Made by a program: the position numbers and the translations under genes
In this document: piece by piece, positions 1 to 12,143 of the stretch
Layout: each line of letters begins with the position of its first letter
Position numbering within the stretch: position 1 is the first letter of the stretch
NCBI GenBank assembly: GCA_003439945.1
Contig: QVRM01003975.1
Location: forward strand, 123,218-187,217
DNA from: Dermanyssus gallinae
Taxonomy: Eukaryota > Arthropoda > Arachnida > Mesostigmata > Dermanyssidae
Direction: 5' to 3'
DNA length: 64,000 bases
Notes under the pieces: model-generated
Seen by the model: only the letters and a program-made list of their open reading frames with translations
Database searches by the model: none
Told to the model about the DNA's origin: nothing

Positions 1-2230
1 TCATTGATGTTAGCAGCCAGCACCGCTTAATTCCTTCCGCGCTTCAGGTCGATTAAGTCACTACCGTAAAGGCCACACCACAGCTGCTGGTGCTGCTCAG
101 CGCCCCCATGAGGAACGCGTCATACACGAGCCGCCAAGTCTGTAGTCGACATCAATGAAGTTCTACGCGCTATTGTGGGTGATGGCGGCATGATTTGCCC
201 CAGGCTATGCTACCAGAGCAGCAGCAGCAGCAGCGGCAGCAGCCCCAGAGTCACTCTCCGTTTAAAGAGAAACAAAGCGTCTTACAGAGACCAACAGGCA
301 GACAAGACACCACCGGCCGTTCGTTATGTACTTGGGCCGGTGGTGGTGGTGGTGCTTCGTCCTCGAGTTGTTGTCTTGCTCGACCTTGTTCGTGCGCATG
401 CCGCTACTTTGGCTCCGGAAAGCGCCGCCGCAGCTGTAATGTGAGTCAAGCAGTGCGCTGTTATGTTTGGCTTAACGACCTTTGTCTATCTATGGCCTGC
501 CCGTCTCCTGCCGCGACTCCCTGCTTGCTGCTGCTGCTGCTGCTACCGCCGCCGCCACCACCACCACCACCACTACAAGTCGTCGACTGCAAGCAGAGGC
601 CTGCTGAAGACCCTTAGTAGATGATCGAAGCTAGCCTTCTGGGAGTTTACAAGGCAAAGGGAGAAGGGGCCCAAGACAAGGGCGACAAATGTGGCTGGAC
701 TAGGGGCTAGCCTCATTGGGCTCCCCGCGCTGTTGTGGTTGGGCGGCTGGCGCTTGGGAAGTAAAAGGGGAAAAAGAGGACATCAAGCAGTCACGTTCCG
801 ACCTGCTCGTGCCACAGCGAGGGAGAAGGCGGCTTCACGGCTAGCTACACGGTGCCCAGGCGGCAACAACCGTTAGCCGGGGAGGGCACTTAGGTTGTGT
901 CTCCAGTTGTGGACCACCTTTATCCTGAACTCCTTTTCGGCTAGCGGCAACCGCTTCCACAGGCGCAAACATATATGCATAATTACCAGAACGGTGTAAC
1001 TAACGGGAGAGAAGGCGTCTAGGTGCCCATCTGGCTAGATATACACTTCTGTACCACGCATACCTTGGATGACCGGGCGACGACGACGACAATGTCGATG
1101 GACGTCGTATCTTCTTTAGCTGAATCTGCACTATTTATGGGATTGGCATCATGCTCGCCGGACCCTCCTGTTTAGTTAGCGCGATGGCCAGTGGTAATTC
1201 ACGGTCGACCAGGCTGCGCCGTAACACCAATACTGGGCTCTAATGCAGGGGTGAAAAAGCATCCAGAAGTGTAGTGTTGAGAGTCACGCGGAAGGCCTGC
1301 CTATAAGCGGCTGGTGGTAAGCTCAAAGGCGGGTTCAGTCTAACACGTGCTATTGTGCCAATGGCCATCATTCATCTAGCACAAAGCATAGCTGGCATCA
1401 TATTCACTCTACGGAGACATTTCGCACATACCCGATAGAAAAACGTGATAATGTTATACTCTATGTAGAATGTATAGATATAACATCGCACTTTTTTAGA
1501 TGTATTGTGTACGATTTTTTTGGGATAAGATTCAAGGCAACGAAGGTGATGATGCATGAAGAGCTCATACACGCAATTGTCGATAACGCAGCAGTAGCAA
1601 TAGTAAGTAAACTAAGTGGTTCTAGTTTTCATCTAATCCTAGCGTCGTTGCGTACTACAAAACTAAAGAGTGTTTGCTATGGCGTCAAAAGAGGCGCCTT
1701 TAGCTTGGATTTAGGGGTCAGGTGCATTTCTCACGTAAACAAAAGAGAAACATTTTTCATATATATATATATATGAACAGACACGGGCGATAGCCCTTTC
1801 TGCAAAATACCCTTAATTGTTACAATTGTTTGAAATGTGTAATTATGGAAATTTTAGGCTCAATGAGAAATTACTGTATTTAAATAAATTTGCCGTCCGG
1901 AGAAGACGGTCCCGTAATATATATACGCGGAGACGGCACCTGTCAGGCTACGTATGGGCAACATTTTTGATATGTAGAATTTCAACGCGCTAGGTGACGA
2001 TGGTGGTTTTGATGGTTACGCTATCTTTTGACGCTTCTGTTAAGTGGCTGAACGGCAGCAATGCCACGCACGTTTCGGTAAATGACAATAACAGACCAAG
2101 CACACGTATCTGCTCGCTAACATATGTAAGCAAGCGAGATACATTCGATATTAGAGCACCGTTGTATCATTAGCGGCGAAAGTTTAGTGCCAATCGAGGG
2201 GGGGGGGGGAGCAAAGCGTTACTAACGCGT
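1..2230. other. Non-coding stretch with minor microsatellites
   Basis: I see no supportable gene here. The stretch holds an AGC run near 217-243, a CTG/CCG/CCA run near 527-574 that produces a spurious cysteine- and proline-rich frame, a short AT run at 1759-1774 and a 12-base G run at 2198-2209. One copy of a dispersed TA-carrying repeat lies at 1859-1926 and is listed separately. Confidence 0.6.
1859..1926. repeat. TA-associated dispersed repeat, copy A
   Basis: The segment CTCAATGAGAAATTAC is followed by ATTTAAATAAATTTGCCGT (1878-1896), a small CCGTC/GACGG stem and then a TA-rich run. The same order of parts recurs at 8001-8096, and the first part recurs beside a TA run at 12146-12161. 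Sharing an exact 19-base block plus flanking similarity makes common origin likely. It could be a MITE-like or microsatellite-seeding element; no coding capacity is visible. Orientation and true ends are unknown. Confidence 0.5.
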
Positions 2231-2509
2231 GCCACTGCGCGGGACAAAGAAAGAACGAACGTGCCATTCATTCATTGCGCGCTTTTCGCAACTAGCATCG
2301 AGAAGGCTAGCGGGAATTGGAGAAGGCGACAGCGGATGCAGCCGGCACAGATAGCAAGAGATGACAACAGAGCCGAAATCGCGAAAGATGGCCCAGCAGG
2401 GGTACGGCCCGCGGTGTCCACAATACGACACCGAGTTCTTGCTCTACTTGCTTCGTTCTATAGAAGCGTCGCGGTCGGAGAGAAGAGGCATAACCAGATG
2501 CTGACAAAG

Positions 2510-2595
2510 ATGGATGAAGATGATGCCCAAATCGTCCCCGCAGCCCAGCCCAAATCGACGGACCTAGCGGGCGACCGAGCTGTTGTGACACTCTC
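2510..2595 (+). CDS. Candidate first coding exon, unknown protein (weak)
   Basis: An ATG at 2510 in a favourable context (ACAAAG before ATGG) opens an acidic peptide starting MDEDDAQIVPAAQPK. The frame reads to a consensus 5' splice site, CTC followed by GTAAGTAGG at 2596. The open frame itself extends upstream to about 2261 without a stop, so the true start may lie further up. No domain is recognised and no following exon was found nearby. It may equally be a chance frame ending at a donor-like string. Confidence 0.22.
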
Positions 2596-2599
2596 GTAA

Positions 2600-4440
2600 G
2601 TAGGACCAGATGCCCACCGGTGCAGACAACGCAACCGAAGCGGAGAACTAGGGCTTCATTTGCCCCAACTCCTCGTCCTTCCCCTAAGTTTATCCTTGTT
2701 TTTCTGCCTGTCTGTGCGGGACTCGGTGAGTATGTTGCGTTTTAGCTATTTCGGGCATGCGAAGCCGAATGCAGTAGCGGGAACTGAGAAAGACTTCTGG
2801 TTCATTCCAGCGATCGTCCACCACTATCTGCCTCGCAAAATTATCGGAACGGGAAAAAGGCCAGCGATATCGGTTATAGTTACGGGACTTCTATAAAACG
2901 CCCGGGGCACTACTACTACTACTGTTTACCCCCTCTATCCCTAAGCGCTAATGTTTTGCAATGAACAAAGGCACCGTTTGGCCGTACAATGGCGTGCACA
3001 GGCAAGTAAACTACGGCACTTCTTGATTGCACTGAAACGTTCCAGCCAAACCAGATTAAAAAGCAATCCATGCCGTGACCATGGAAAATACCAACCAACT
3101 GCTTTTCCCCAGGTTAAGGCAGTGGCAGAAAAGTGCAATCACAGAAAAGAAGCCACAGCAGGTTTTATACAAAAGCCACCAATGGCATGCCTCCATCGGC
3201 AGACAAGTGGCTTACGCTAGGACCAGCAGAAATGCACTGCAGCGAAGAGCTAGGGGTCTTCGACGTATTTCAGTTCTGCTTCCCCTGATGTCCTCTAGTT
3301 ACGTGACTGCTAGTTCATCTGTGTCTGCAAAAGGGTACACGTGTGGTTAGGACTCAGCTTAGATCGCCTTTTCTGTTGCTGCATACTATACCCGGTTCCA
3401 AATGTTTCCCAGAGGCTTTTTGTCTTCATCTGTCTCTGAACCAATTGATCTGTCTACTTTATCCAGTGACGTTTAGCCTGTTTGTTCACCTACGCAAGCG
3501 ACGCCGTGCGGCCATGTTCAGCGGTGTCTATAGGATTGTTCGCTTGGCTACTTCACTATAGTGTCTAGCCGGGCCTGGGGTGTCATGGGGCCGAGACCGA
3601 AGAAAGACACCAAGACTTGCTTCTTCAGGATAATAGTATGAACGATAAGCAGAGGTGTCTCGCCAATTCCTGAACTGATCACGCGGAAGCCACATGAAGA
3701 TTAGGGCCTCTACCTAAGCAACATAACCTGGTGAGAATATACCTCTCCGGCAAAGAGGCCTCGATTTGCCAATGAGCGCCCATATCAGCTTTCTAACGTC
3801 TCCTCGGGAATAAGACGGCAGCAGAACGAACAGGCTGTCGACAGGAGGCGTGTCAGGAGGCCCGCCTAGATCGGCACATACGATCACAAAAGCTCGTGTC
3901 AGTTGTCAGCTAGATCTTAAGTCAACGTGATCAATACCGCGTGTCACACTGTCAGGGCATTTGCAGAGAAAGAACGACGTGTGTATGTATGTGCTCACAA
4001 ACGTAATCAATGCCCGGATGTGCATACGGACGTGTTGGCATGTAGTTGCTCTCCTATATTGCAAACGGACTAGTGCCTAAACAATCATCATAGCATATGG
4101 CACAATGGCGCTAACTTCAATAAAACTAGGCGCTAGACTAGCACGCAGTATTACTAGAAGATCGGCCGCATAATTCCTAGTTTCTTTTGCTATTATCGTA
4201 ACTACCGTTCATGTTTTTTTCTAAAGAAAACAACTATCTATTTACAAGGCTGCTTTTTCTATCAAAACAAAACGAGCACCTTCTACCGACACGAGTTCAA
4301 TTCGGTTGTTGCATAACTGCTACTGCGATCGCCACAAGAAAATCTCATGAAGGGCCTCGAGGAATATCTCGATTTTACGTGCGCGTTCCCTCTGTCAATC
4401 GGGCTCCCTGCATCGACTTGCGTATTGACTTATTTCTCTC
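2600..4440. other. Non-coding stretch, nothing recognised
   Basis: The sequence is of mixed composition with several short frames on both strands, none with protein-like content or paired splice signals. I see no repeat of note here. Confidence 0.5.
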
Positions 4441-5656
4441 CCTCTCTGTCTCGCCCGCAGAATAACAGCAAAAACAACAACAACAACGACGGCGATGCAC
4501 GTACGCCGATGATCTACTACTACTATTACTGATCGGAGACTGCGACCGCCGCGCTGATAGAGGTGGTTGGTAGTGGCGGTTCGATTGCTAACCTCGAGAG
4601 TCTGTCGTCAATCGCAGCCAAACTAAACAAGACGAACCACGACGACGACGTGATCAAGAAGGGCAGCGCGGCGAGCACAGCCTGAATACGAGCCGGCATT
4701 TGGCGGTAGCGCTGCCGCCAACCGTACCAGCATTCAGACAGCGAAAAGGCAAATACTGGCACGTCATTTGCAAATAGGTCACTCACTCGCTTAGCCGCGA
4801 CTAGTAGAGAAGTGAAACGATAGCGAAGCCCATAGAAAAGTGTTGGTTGGGTCGACTGTCGGGAGACTACTGAAGGAGGAAACATCTAGATCTTGCTATC
4901 ATCATCTCTTTGTTGCTCGATTGCAGTGCGTGCAGAGCAAACAGAGGACGCTGCTGCTGCTGGCCGTATTACTGTATGCGGCCGTGGTCGAGTGCCAGGA
5001 TCGAGCTGACCGGGTGGGCCGAGTGCCATGTGTTGTTGCCCTGCCATCTACCTAATCGTTCTCTACAGCCCTATCGCAACCGCCGTTGTTTCGCCGGCAG
5101 AACAACGCGAAGCAGAAGAGAGGGCTAGGGCAAGGGGAGGGCCGACAAGCAGACAGACAGATCAGAAAGAGAAGCAGAACGAGAAAGAAGAATTAAATGC
5201 ATTGTTGTTGCCATTCTCGTCGCTTTGAAGCTCACGGGTCCATAAAATCGTTATTCCGAATAGTAGTAGTAGTAGTAGTAGTTACCAGTACGTCGATTGG
5301 TTGGCTGCTTTTATACCTAGAATTCGAAACCCTGCTTAAGGAAATTGTTGTTTCTAATTCTAGACCACCTTTCGTCCCCCTATGGGCTTGAAATCGCCGT
5401 TCGGCATATCTTCAACTGCTTTTATACCACTACTACTACTACTACTACTATATCAACTATTTCTGACTGTGAGTAACAACACTGAGGATGATAGCAGACA
5501 CCGTGACGACAAAAGACAGCTCAGTCAGTACTTGCCGACCAGTAGAAGTAGTCGACGTGACGGACGGCCCCACGTGACGGCTCACACCACGACGATGGCA
5601 CCGACAAAATCGATTCAACAATAGTCTCAACACAGTATCTAACCATACCGGTAGGT

Positions 5657-5706
<50 letters not shown>

Positions 5707-6940
5707 CACACACACATACACAACTAAAAAGGCGCGTCATGGAAGACGGCGTCCAATGCACCCGAGCACAGTTTGCTACATGAGCCGCGAAAAAGAAAAG
5801 AGGGAAAGCAAAAATTAGGATGGCGGGTCTGATGAAGAGCCGCGTCGTCTCGTGCACCACGAAGACGACCAAGTAGAAGAGCAGCAGCACATTACCGATT
5901 ACCAAGACAAACCCCCAACAAACAAACACAGGCAGATAGATAGACATCAAGAGACTGCCCGGGAGAGAGAGAGGGGGAGAGGAGAGGAGGGGAGACACGC
6001 ACCCGTGTTGTCTAATGACAACGGCAACATGGCTCTATGATGATAGCCCTAAGGCCGACGGGACCGCCAACAGGGCTCGCCTAATCGCGAGTAGGCCACG
6101 CCGCAGCAGAGCCGGTCTACGAGTTTCTTGGCAAGCAGGAGGCCGACACTGAAACAGTGGCCTGAGTGGTGACGGCGGCGGCAGCAGCAGCGGACCGGTT
6201 CTTTTCCGTTTGTTCGTCTGCCTGCCTGTCTGTCTGTCTATCTGGGTTGTCCTAGCGGTCTTCATCTAGCTGAATTCTTTCTCAGTTCTCAGCCCCGGAA
6301 GCCCAGGCCAGCCCAGAGCTTTTTCCAGTCGATGGCCCATGACGGTGGTCCCGCGTTAGTTTGCTGCGGCTCGAAGCGTGACCTCTACCCAGCGGCCACA
6401 GCAGCTGCGCATCCATCCAACATCAGCAGCAGCAACAGCAGAAAGCGGCATGGCTGCCACTGATGACAAAACCAGCCAGCCCTTCTTCCCCACCCGCCGA
6501 CGAGCAACGAGGGAATAAACAGGGATGTTGCGGTGGTTATCCAGCTGTACTCAATGCCGTCAGCCTGGAGTCACGGCGGCAGCAGAAGCAGCTCGAATCG
6601 TGCTTTAAAAATGTACGGCGCGCTCGAGCACGCAAACAAACACGAGAACACGAGCGTCGAGCGTCGAGGAGCGTTGTTAATCTGTTGGGCGAACAACAAA
6701 AACTTGTGATACGCTCACGGCTGCAACTCTGGGTTGTGGTCCCAGACGAACCAGTAGAACCAGTATATCATCCGTCTACTAGAGACTGCATTTCGCGAAT
6801 GGCATCATATATTCTCATTATGTATTCCCCCCGCCTCGCTTTACCCTTTTCCTTGATGTTATTGACTGCCGGTAATAACAATACTACTACTACTACTAAT
6901 AATAATAACAATAACGGGAGATTAACATAGTGAGCATCGT
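4440..6940. repeat. Microsatellite-interspersed region
   Basis: This stretch holds a CAA/CGA block near 4465-4495, GTA repeats near 5262-5282, CTA repeats near 5427-5450, GA-rich sequence near 5960-5995, GTCT repeats near 6221-6241, CAG runs near 6180-6200 and 6420-6440, and CTA/AAT runs near 6882-6912. The frames across it reflect these repeats. No gene is supportable. Confidence 0.6.
5661..5704. repeat. (AT)22 microsatellite
   Basis: An uninterrupted AT dinucleotide run of about 44 bases is followed by a short CA run. It yields alternating I/Y peptides on either strand and should not be read as coding. Confidence 0.95.
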
Positions 6941-7350
6941 CATTATCATCATCACTAGTTTATCATGAGGAGATGCTATCGATAGTGGTGGCAGTGATAC
7001 AGGTATATCTTTAAATATAAGCCTAAGAGCAGACACTGCAACAATCACGGCTTCAATAAAATGACTCCTCCAGTAAGTCTTGCCGACCACTGTTTGTGCG
7101 ATTGCTGTCCTGCCCCAGACACCGGACAATTGGGCCGAACTTTCAATCAAGATGCCATGGCAAAAAATGTCGGCCATAGTATCCTGTGAAAAGGGTGTAG
7201 CTTTCAATCTAGCGCACTCGCATGACTCCTATATATATATATACAATTTTTTTTATAATATACTCTCAATTTGCACTGCGTTTAAGAACATGTATAGCAT
7301 ATGCATTAGTTCAACACACAGGTTATAAGAAAACAACATTTATATACCAA

Positions 7351-7422
7351 GCAAGGTGGCTTACTGGAAAAGTCATCGCCTTGCATTCTGGAGGTCGTGG
7401 GTTTAATACCTGGACTGGCCAC
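7351..7422 (+). repeat. tRNA-like element, probable SINE head or tRNA pseudogene
   Basis: The sequence has an internal-promoter layout: GTGGCTTACTGG resembles a Pol III A box (7357-7368) and GGGTTTAATACC (7399-7410) a B box, about 35 bases apart as in tRNA genes. The outer ends do not form an acceptor stem (GCAAGGT does not pair with the 3' end), so it is unlikely to be a working tRNA. It differs from the 174-bp SINE family found later in the window. Confidence 0.45.
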
Positions 7423-8000
7423 TCTTAAATTGGGCTTCATTGTTTCTTCATTGGTGATAGACAAGGTGGTCTAGAAATACCAGAGTGGATTATAATCGAT
7501 AATGAGTGTACAAAATAAAAATGGGGAGCGCGGCTTTAAAATACGAATTCTAATAATAATAAGAATGCGATTACCAAAAGCATAGCCTCTATTTTGCACC
7601 TCTATCTACATTTGTCCTGCACTGCTGAGTAAAAAAATAAACTTTCCAGATACTATCCGCGGCCCATTGTCTGACAGACTCAAAATGCAGGCAACTTTGC
7701 CCTATTCTGAGATCGCTGAGTTTTATTAGAACTCCTGTCTATGACTGGTGTTTCGACTTTGGCTCTCACCAAGCCATGCAGCCGTCCCTGTTCACCGAAC
7801 TCATTATTTTCTCATCTTGCCCCCCTTTCTCTCCGTTTTTTCCATTTCTTAGGGGCGGTATCACGGTGACTCAGACTCAATGCACGGTTCTATGTTTGTA
7901 TATGTTTGTATGTTTAGATATGTATACAAACATACACATAGCCTTTTCTCCAAAAGTCCCTCAATAGAATTCAGAATTTACTTATTTTGGGTGTTGTAAG

Positions 8001-8056
8001 CTTAATGATGAATAACTATAGAATTTAAATAAATTTGCCGTTTGGAAAGGACGGTG

Positions 8057-8096
<40 letters not shown>
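8001..8096. repeat. TA-associated dispersed repeat, copy B, with (AT)17
   Basis: CTTAATGATGAATAAC is followed by ATTTAAATAAATTTGCCGT (8023-8041), a small hairpin block and then an AT run at 8062-8095. The order matches copy A at 1859-1926. In the stem, copy A reads CCGTC...GACGG and copy B CCGTT...GGACGG, so the paired ends are kept although the loop differs. Confidence 0.55.
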
Positions 8097-8098
<2 letters not shown>

Positions 8099-8231
8099 GT
8101 TAGGCAGACTAGCTTTACATGATCAAAGCCTTGCTGTGAAAAGGTTAATAAATATTTAGTAAAAACCAAATTTGGAGTAACTTTCTATACGTGCTTCGCA
8201 AAGTTGCTGAAATTGTCGAGGCGCATCAAGC

Positions 8232-8246
8232 ATCGCTTCTCGGCCT
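8232..8246 (+). ncRNA. U2 snRNA 5'-end-like fragment
   Basis: ATCGCTTCTCGGCCT matches, as I recall it, the first 15 bases of metazoan U2 snRNA. The next bases diverge: the branch-point-recognition segment and a clear Sm site are absent. At most it is a truncated U2-derived pseudogene or a U2-derived SINE head, and it could still be chance. Confidence 0.3.
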
Positions 8247-9699
8247 CTGGGAGAACTCTACTCATCGGCAAAAATTGGTTCGTAAGTTTCACGGATGAAG
8301 GTTTAGTTTCGAAGATATATCAATGTTCAGTTCTTCACCGGAGGATACAGCAGAACCTAATGCTGGCTACCACGTAAATCGCAGTGTAATTTGAAGTTAG
8401 TCACACAACGTCTGTTTCAACAAGCTTGTTTAAACACTTTTACTCCTCCCCGTTTTTGATGTGTATCTCACACGTCCACAAATTGGCTAATCTGCGCACA
8501 TGTCTTTCACTGGTTGGCCGCTATCGACAAAACCCGTTTTTTGAAATCGTTCGGCCACCTGCGACCAAGTCACCTACGAGCCATAATAATCATCGTACGC
8601 CTCGAATTGCTCGTATATCTCAAATTCACTGTCGCATCGCTCACACTTACCGTGTACCGTTTAAATTTGTACAATTTTGTGATAGACGTACGTGCATATG
8701 ATACTACTACTACATACACGTTTTCATAAACATATGCGCATGCTCCAAATCTGAACGACGTGAGTGACCGCTGTGCCGGTTTGATGTCGTAGACAAAATG
8801 TCAAAACTGTCATGCAGTTCTAATGCCTGAGCGAACAATTAACATCGCCCAATCGAGCAGGCTACCTTGTGTCAACAGACCACATTTATGCAGCGGCTAG
8901 GCGCAGTCATCAGTGTTAGCGCACGGTTGAGATTGCTCCTCAACAATATCGTGGCGATCGCCCTTCAGCGGTTTCGGTTGCCAGAACGAGGCTATTTCTC
9001 GATTGTCCGACTGACTTTTCTAGCTGCGAATTGTTATTTTGCACTAAGTCATCCGGCCGCCTCAGTTGGCGAAATGAACGACAAGTTAAGTCGCAAGCAA
9101 ACGACCAAAAGCAAAGGGAGGGACTGACTGGCGGACAACTCATTTATAGGGAGTTTGGGTATCCAACAGCGGGCTGCTAACCCAGCGTCAAGATCAGTAC
9201 GAGCAGTGGAGTGTCCCCAGTCCCCGAGCACCACGGGATGAAATTGAATGCGAAGCACCTCTTCACGTAGAGATGCTGTGACCAGTCCGTCGACAGGCTG
9301 CACGAGAGCACCGATACGGGACACACAAATAAGCATACAGAGAAGAGCGGAACGGCAGGTGGAGGTTAGACAAGCGGCTTGCGAATGGAAATGGGCCCAA
9401 CGCATGTAGCACCCCCCCCACGTCCCCACTCACAAGACGTGCATGTATTGCACCGACGTGACACTCTACATTCAGCCAATACGTTTTTCACCGCAGAACG
9501 ACGGAAACGTACTTGAGAAACGACGAGAAACATGGCTACGGGAAAACAGACACCCTTCAACTCGCCAAGAAGGCGCAACAGAGTCCAAGGCACTGCGAGA
9601 CAAAAAGAGGTTGGATACCGTCTGGCCTAAACCGCTGCGAACAGGCGGCGTTGTCTAGACGGGCTTCTTCGTCTTGAAGTCGTTCTCCGAACGGATGTG

Positions 9700-10500
9700 T
9701 CTATGTTGTATTGGTCCCTCGACTTCCCATGCGGTCCGTTTCTAAAAGACCGGGCCTTTCTACAGTACTTTTGCTTATGCGTTGCTGAACTAGATTCAGC
9801 CGTGGCAGCAGGTGTTGTAGAATGTGCCTACCGCAATCGTGATTCAAATCTACAATTTGCGTAATAGATACATATACCTTGTGTACACCATAAACACCCA
9901 GCACGTACAACATTCCCTGTAAATATGTTTTTGCTATTATTCGATGCGATCCGTCGTTTATGTTAAGTGCCAGGCAAATAGATGTAGTCGCTTCAACTTC
10001 CGGAAACAAGCGTACGATTATATTATATCCGTACGTACTATGTATACAATGAGTCATATATATATATATATATATATTCGTGTAAGCTCAAACCAATGAC
10101 TAAATGGCTGTCAAGGCTATCCACGCCCGAGCAGTTTATGTCAAAGGAAATCCGCGCACCAAATCACCCAAAGCTCATTCATCGGGTCATGTCTCGGTAG
10201 CTCAAGCGCTGCCACTATTTACAATGAGAACCGACGCGACTCGATAAAGATGGCGAGCGCAATACCATACTTCTGTACTCTTAGCACATCAGCCGATACG
10301 CTCGTAGATGATGATAGCCTTGTCAACTTCAAGACAACGTAAACATAATTGGTCCACCTATTATCTCGAAGTAGGTGCGAATGAGTCGCGGAACATGGGA
10401 TTGGTCTGAAAGAAAAACAATGACGCTACATCATGCGACTCGGCTAGCCCTTGGAAAAAAGAAAGGTCTTGAAACGAAAGGGTCCTGTTGTCCTGAGTCA
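9700..10500. other. Non-coding stretch with (AT)11
   Basis: This is unremarkable intergenic or intronic sequence. An AT run lies at 10056-10077. No coding signal or other repeat was recognised. Confidence 0.5.
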
Positions 10501-11760
10501 TCGCCCGCGAGCTGAGTGAGCCGCCACCTAATAGCAGCCACAGAAGCAGCTTTAGAAGTAACTGCAGCAGCAGCGATAGCCGTAGAAGATCGTCCCGTAA
10601 TCGTCACGCTTCATTTGAGGAAATTCCCGTGTGTGACCATTCTATCGTCGTCGGTCTTTCTCGACGTGCCACCGGCAACGAACACCTATGTATCTACCTA
10701 CCTATCTACCTACGTACCACCTATCCTGATCTCCACCTTGCCGCTGGCCGACGCCGCCGCCGCCACCACCACCATCACCATCACCATCGCAACCACTACG
10801 ACCGCGGGCCAAATCACGAGTTGCGGCGGCGTATACATATACACACATATGCATTCAAGCGTCTTGTTCCCCGTCATCTTGCCGCGCGTCTAGCATCCCG
10901 TCGAGCCCGGCGGTGGCGCCGCGTCTCTCTTCTTCATCGTTTTCTATGCTGTTCTTTCTGGCGGAGATGCCTGACTGTCTGTGTTTCTGTGTCTGTTCCC
11001 TCCTGTCGGTCTATCTATCTGCCGATCTATGCGTCTCAATCAGGGCACGCCCAGGTACCGACGAGGAGGACGAAGTGCTGGAGGAGGAAAAGCTGGAGGC
11101 GGAAAAGGCTGGCGGCACAAACCCGGGCCCAGTTAGCCAGCGACTGACCGTCATGCCGGCCGGCCGCCCGGCCGGCTAGGAACACCGGCCGGCGAGCCAA
11201 CCCAACCCATCGTCGACTTGTGTCTGTAGTATTCTAGCCAGACAGAGCCAGGCCGTTTCCTGCTGGAACCCGTCGGCCAACTGCCACGATGTCGCTGTCT
11301 GCCGACGGTGCGGACAGACAGACAGACGGACGGACGGACACGCAGGACAAAGACTTTAGGCAACGGGGCTGAGTGGCGCAAACCAACAGCGTCAGACAGT
11401 GACGATCATACCTATGCAGCACCTATGCTGCTACTGCTGCTGATGGTGACGACGACGACGACGACGACGACACCATAGCTGGTCACCATGGCCTTTGGTT
11501 TCGGATGGGTCATCATAGCCCGAACCTGACCTGACCAGAGCCTGGCCAACTGCTGAGATCTGTTGGGAAATTAACACGAAGAGTTGTAGTACCAGCAGCA
11601 GCAGCAACAGCAGCAGCAGCAACAGCAGCAGCAGCATTCGAGAACGGTATAATAATAAACAGCGAGCGCCAATCGACGACGTTAGCTGACTGACACAAAC
11701 GGACAAGTATACGACACCAATCGACCACGAGCAGATCAAACTTCATTTAAAGCCAACCAC
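10500..11760. repeat. GC-rich simple-repeat cluster
   Basis: The cluster contains CAG/GCA repeats (10540-10580), ACCTATCT repeats (10680-10720), CCGCCACCACCATCACC repeats (10750-10795), GAGGAGGA blocks (11060-11105), GACAGACGGACG repeats (11320-11342), GAC repeats (11448-11470) and CAGCAGCAA repeats (11594-11637). The apparent His-, Glu- and Leu-rich frames derive from these blocks. It is a smaller version of the field at 15.6-24.5 kb. Confidence 0.7.
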
Positions 11761-12093
11761 GCATATACACACACACACAGAGGATGTACCAGAGGGCACC
11801 AGGGCACTCTTTGCTAGAGAGAACAGGCGGCAAAATCCGTGTTTTTACACGTGAGATTATCGAGAAGACTGTTTAGATGAGAACTGTGTCGGTCAGGGCT
11901 AACGATCGCGAAACAATGCAAAGATCGGGTTTTACAAAACGTTTAGCCTTGGTTGGTCACATACAACTGTAGTACATGACACCGGCAACGCAAACAATGT
12001 TGACAACGCGTCTAAACGCTAGACGAAAATTGCTGCAATGGTCACTGGTATGGGTGTGATGTTATGCTTTTTAATCTATTGTCTGCCGTTAAT

Positions 12094-12143
<50 letters not shown>

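Larger units (their letters stand above)
6950..9700. other. Non-coding stretch with small RNA-derived fragments
   Basis: No gene is supportable. It contains a short AT run near 7230-7241, the tRNA-like element at 7351-7422, copy B of the TA-associated repeat at 8001-8096 and a U2-like 15-mer at 8232-8246. The frames of 60-130 residues between 8.4 and 9.6 kb look like chance frames; they overlap each other on both strands. Confidence 0.5.

Noticed and set aside
5457..5723. Frames with long I/Y alternation
   Set aside because: They arise from reading through the AT microsatellite; similar frames occur at the TA runs near 27.07, 38.05 and 57.4 kb.
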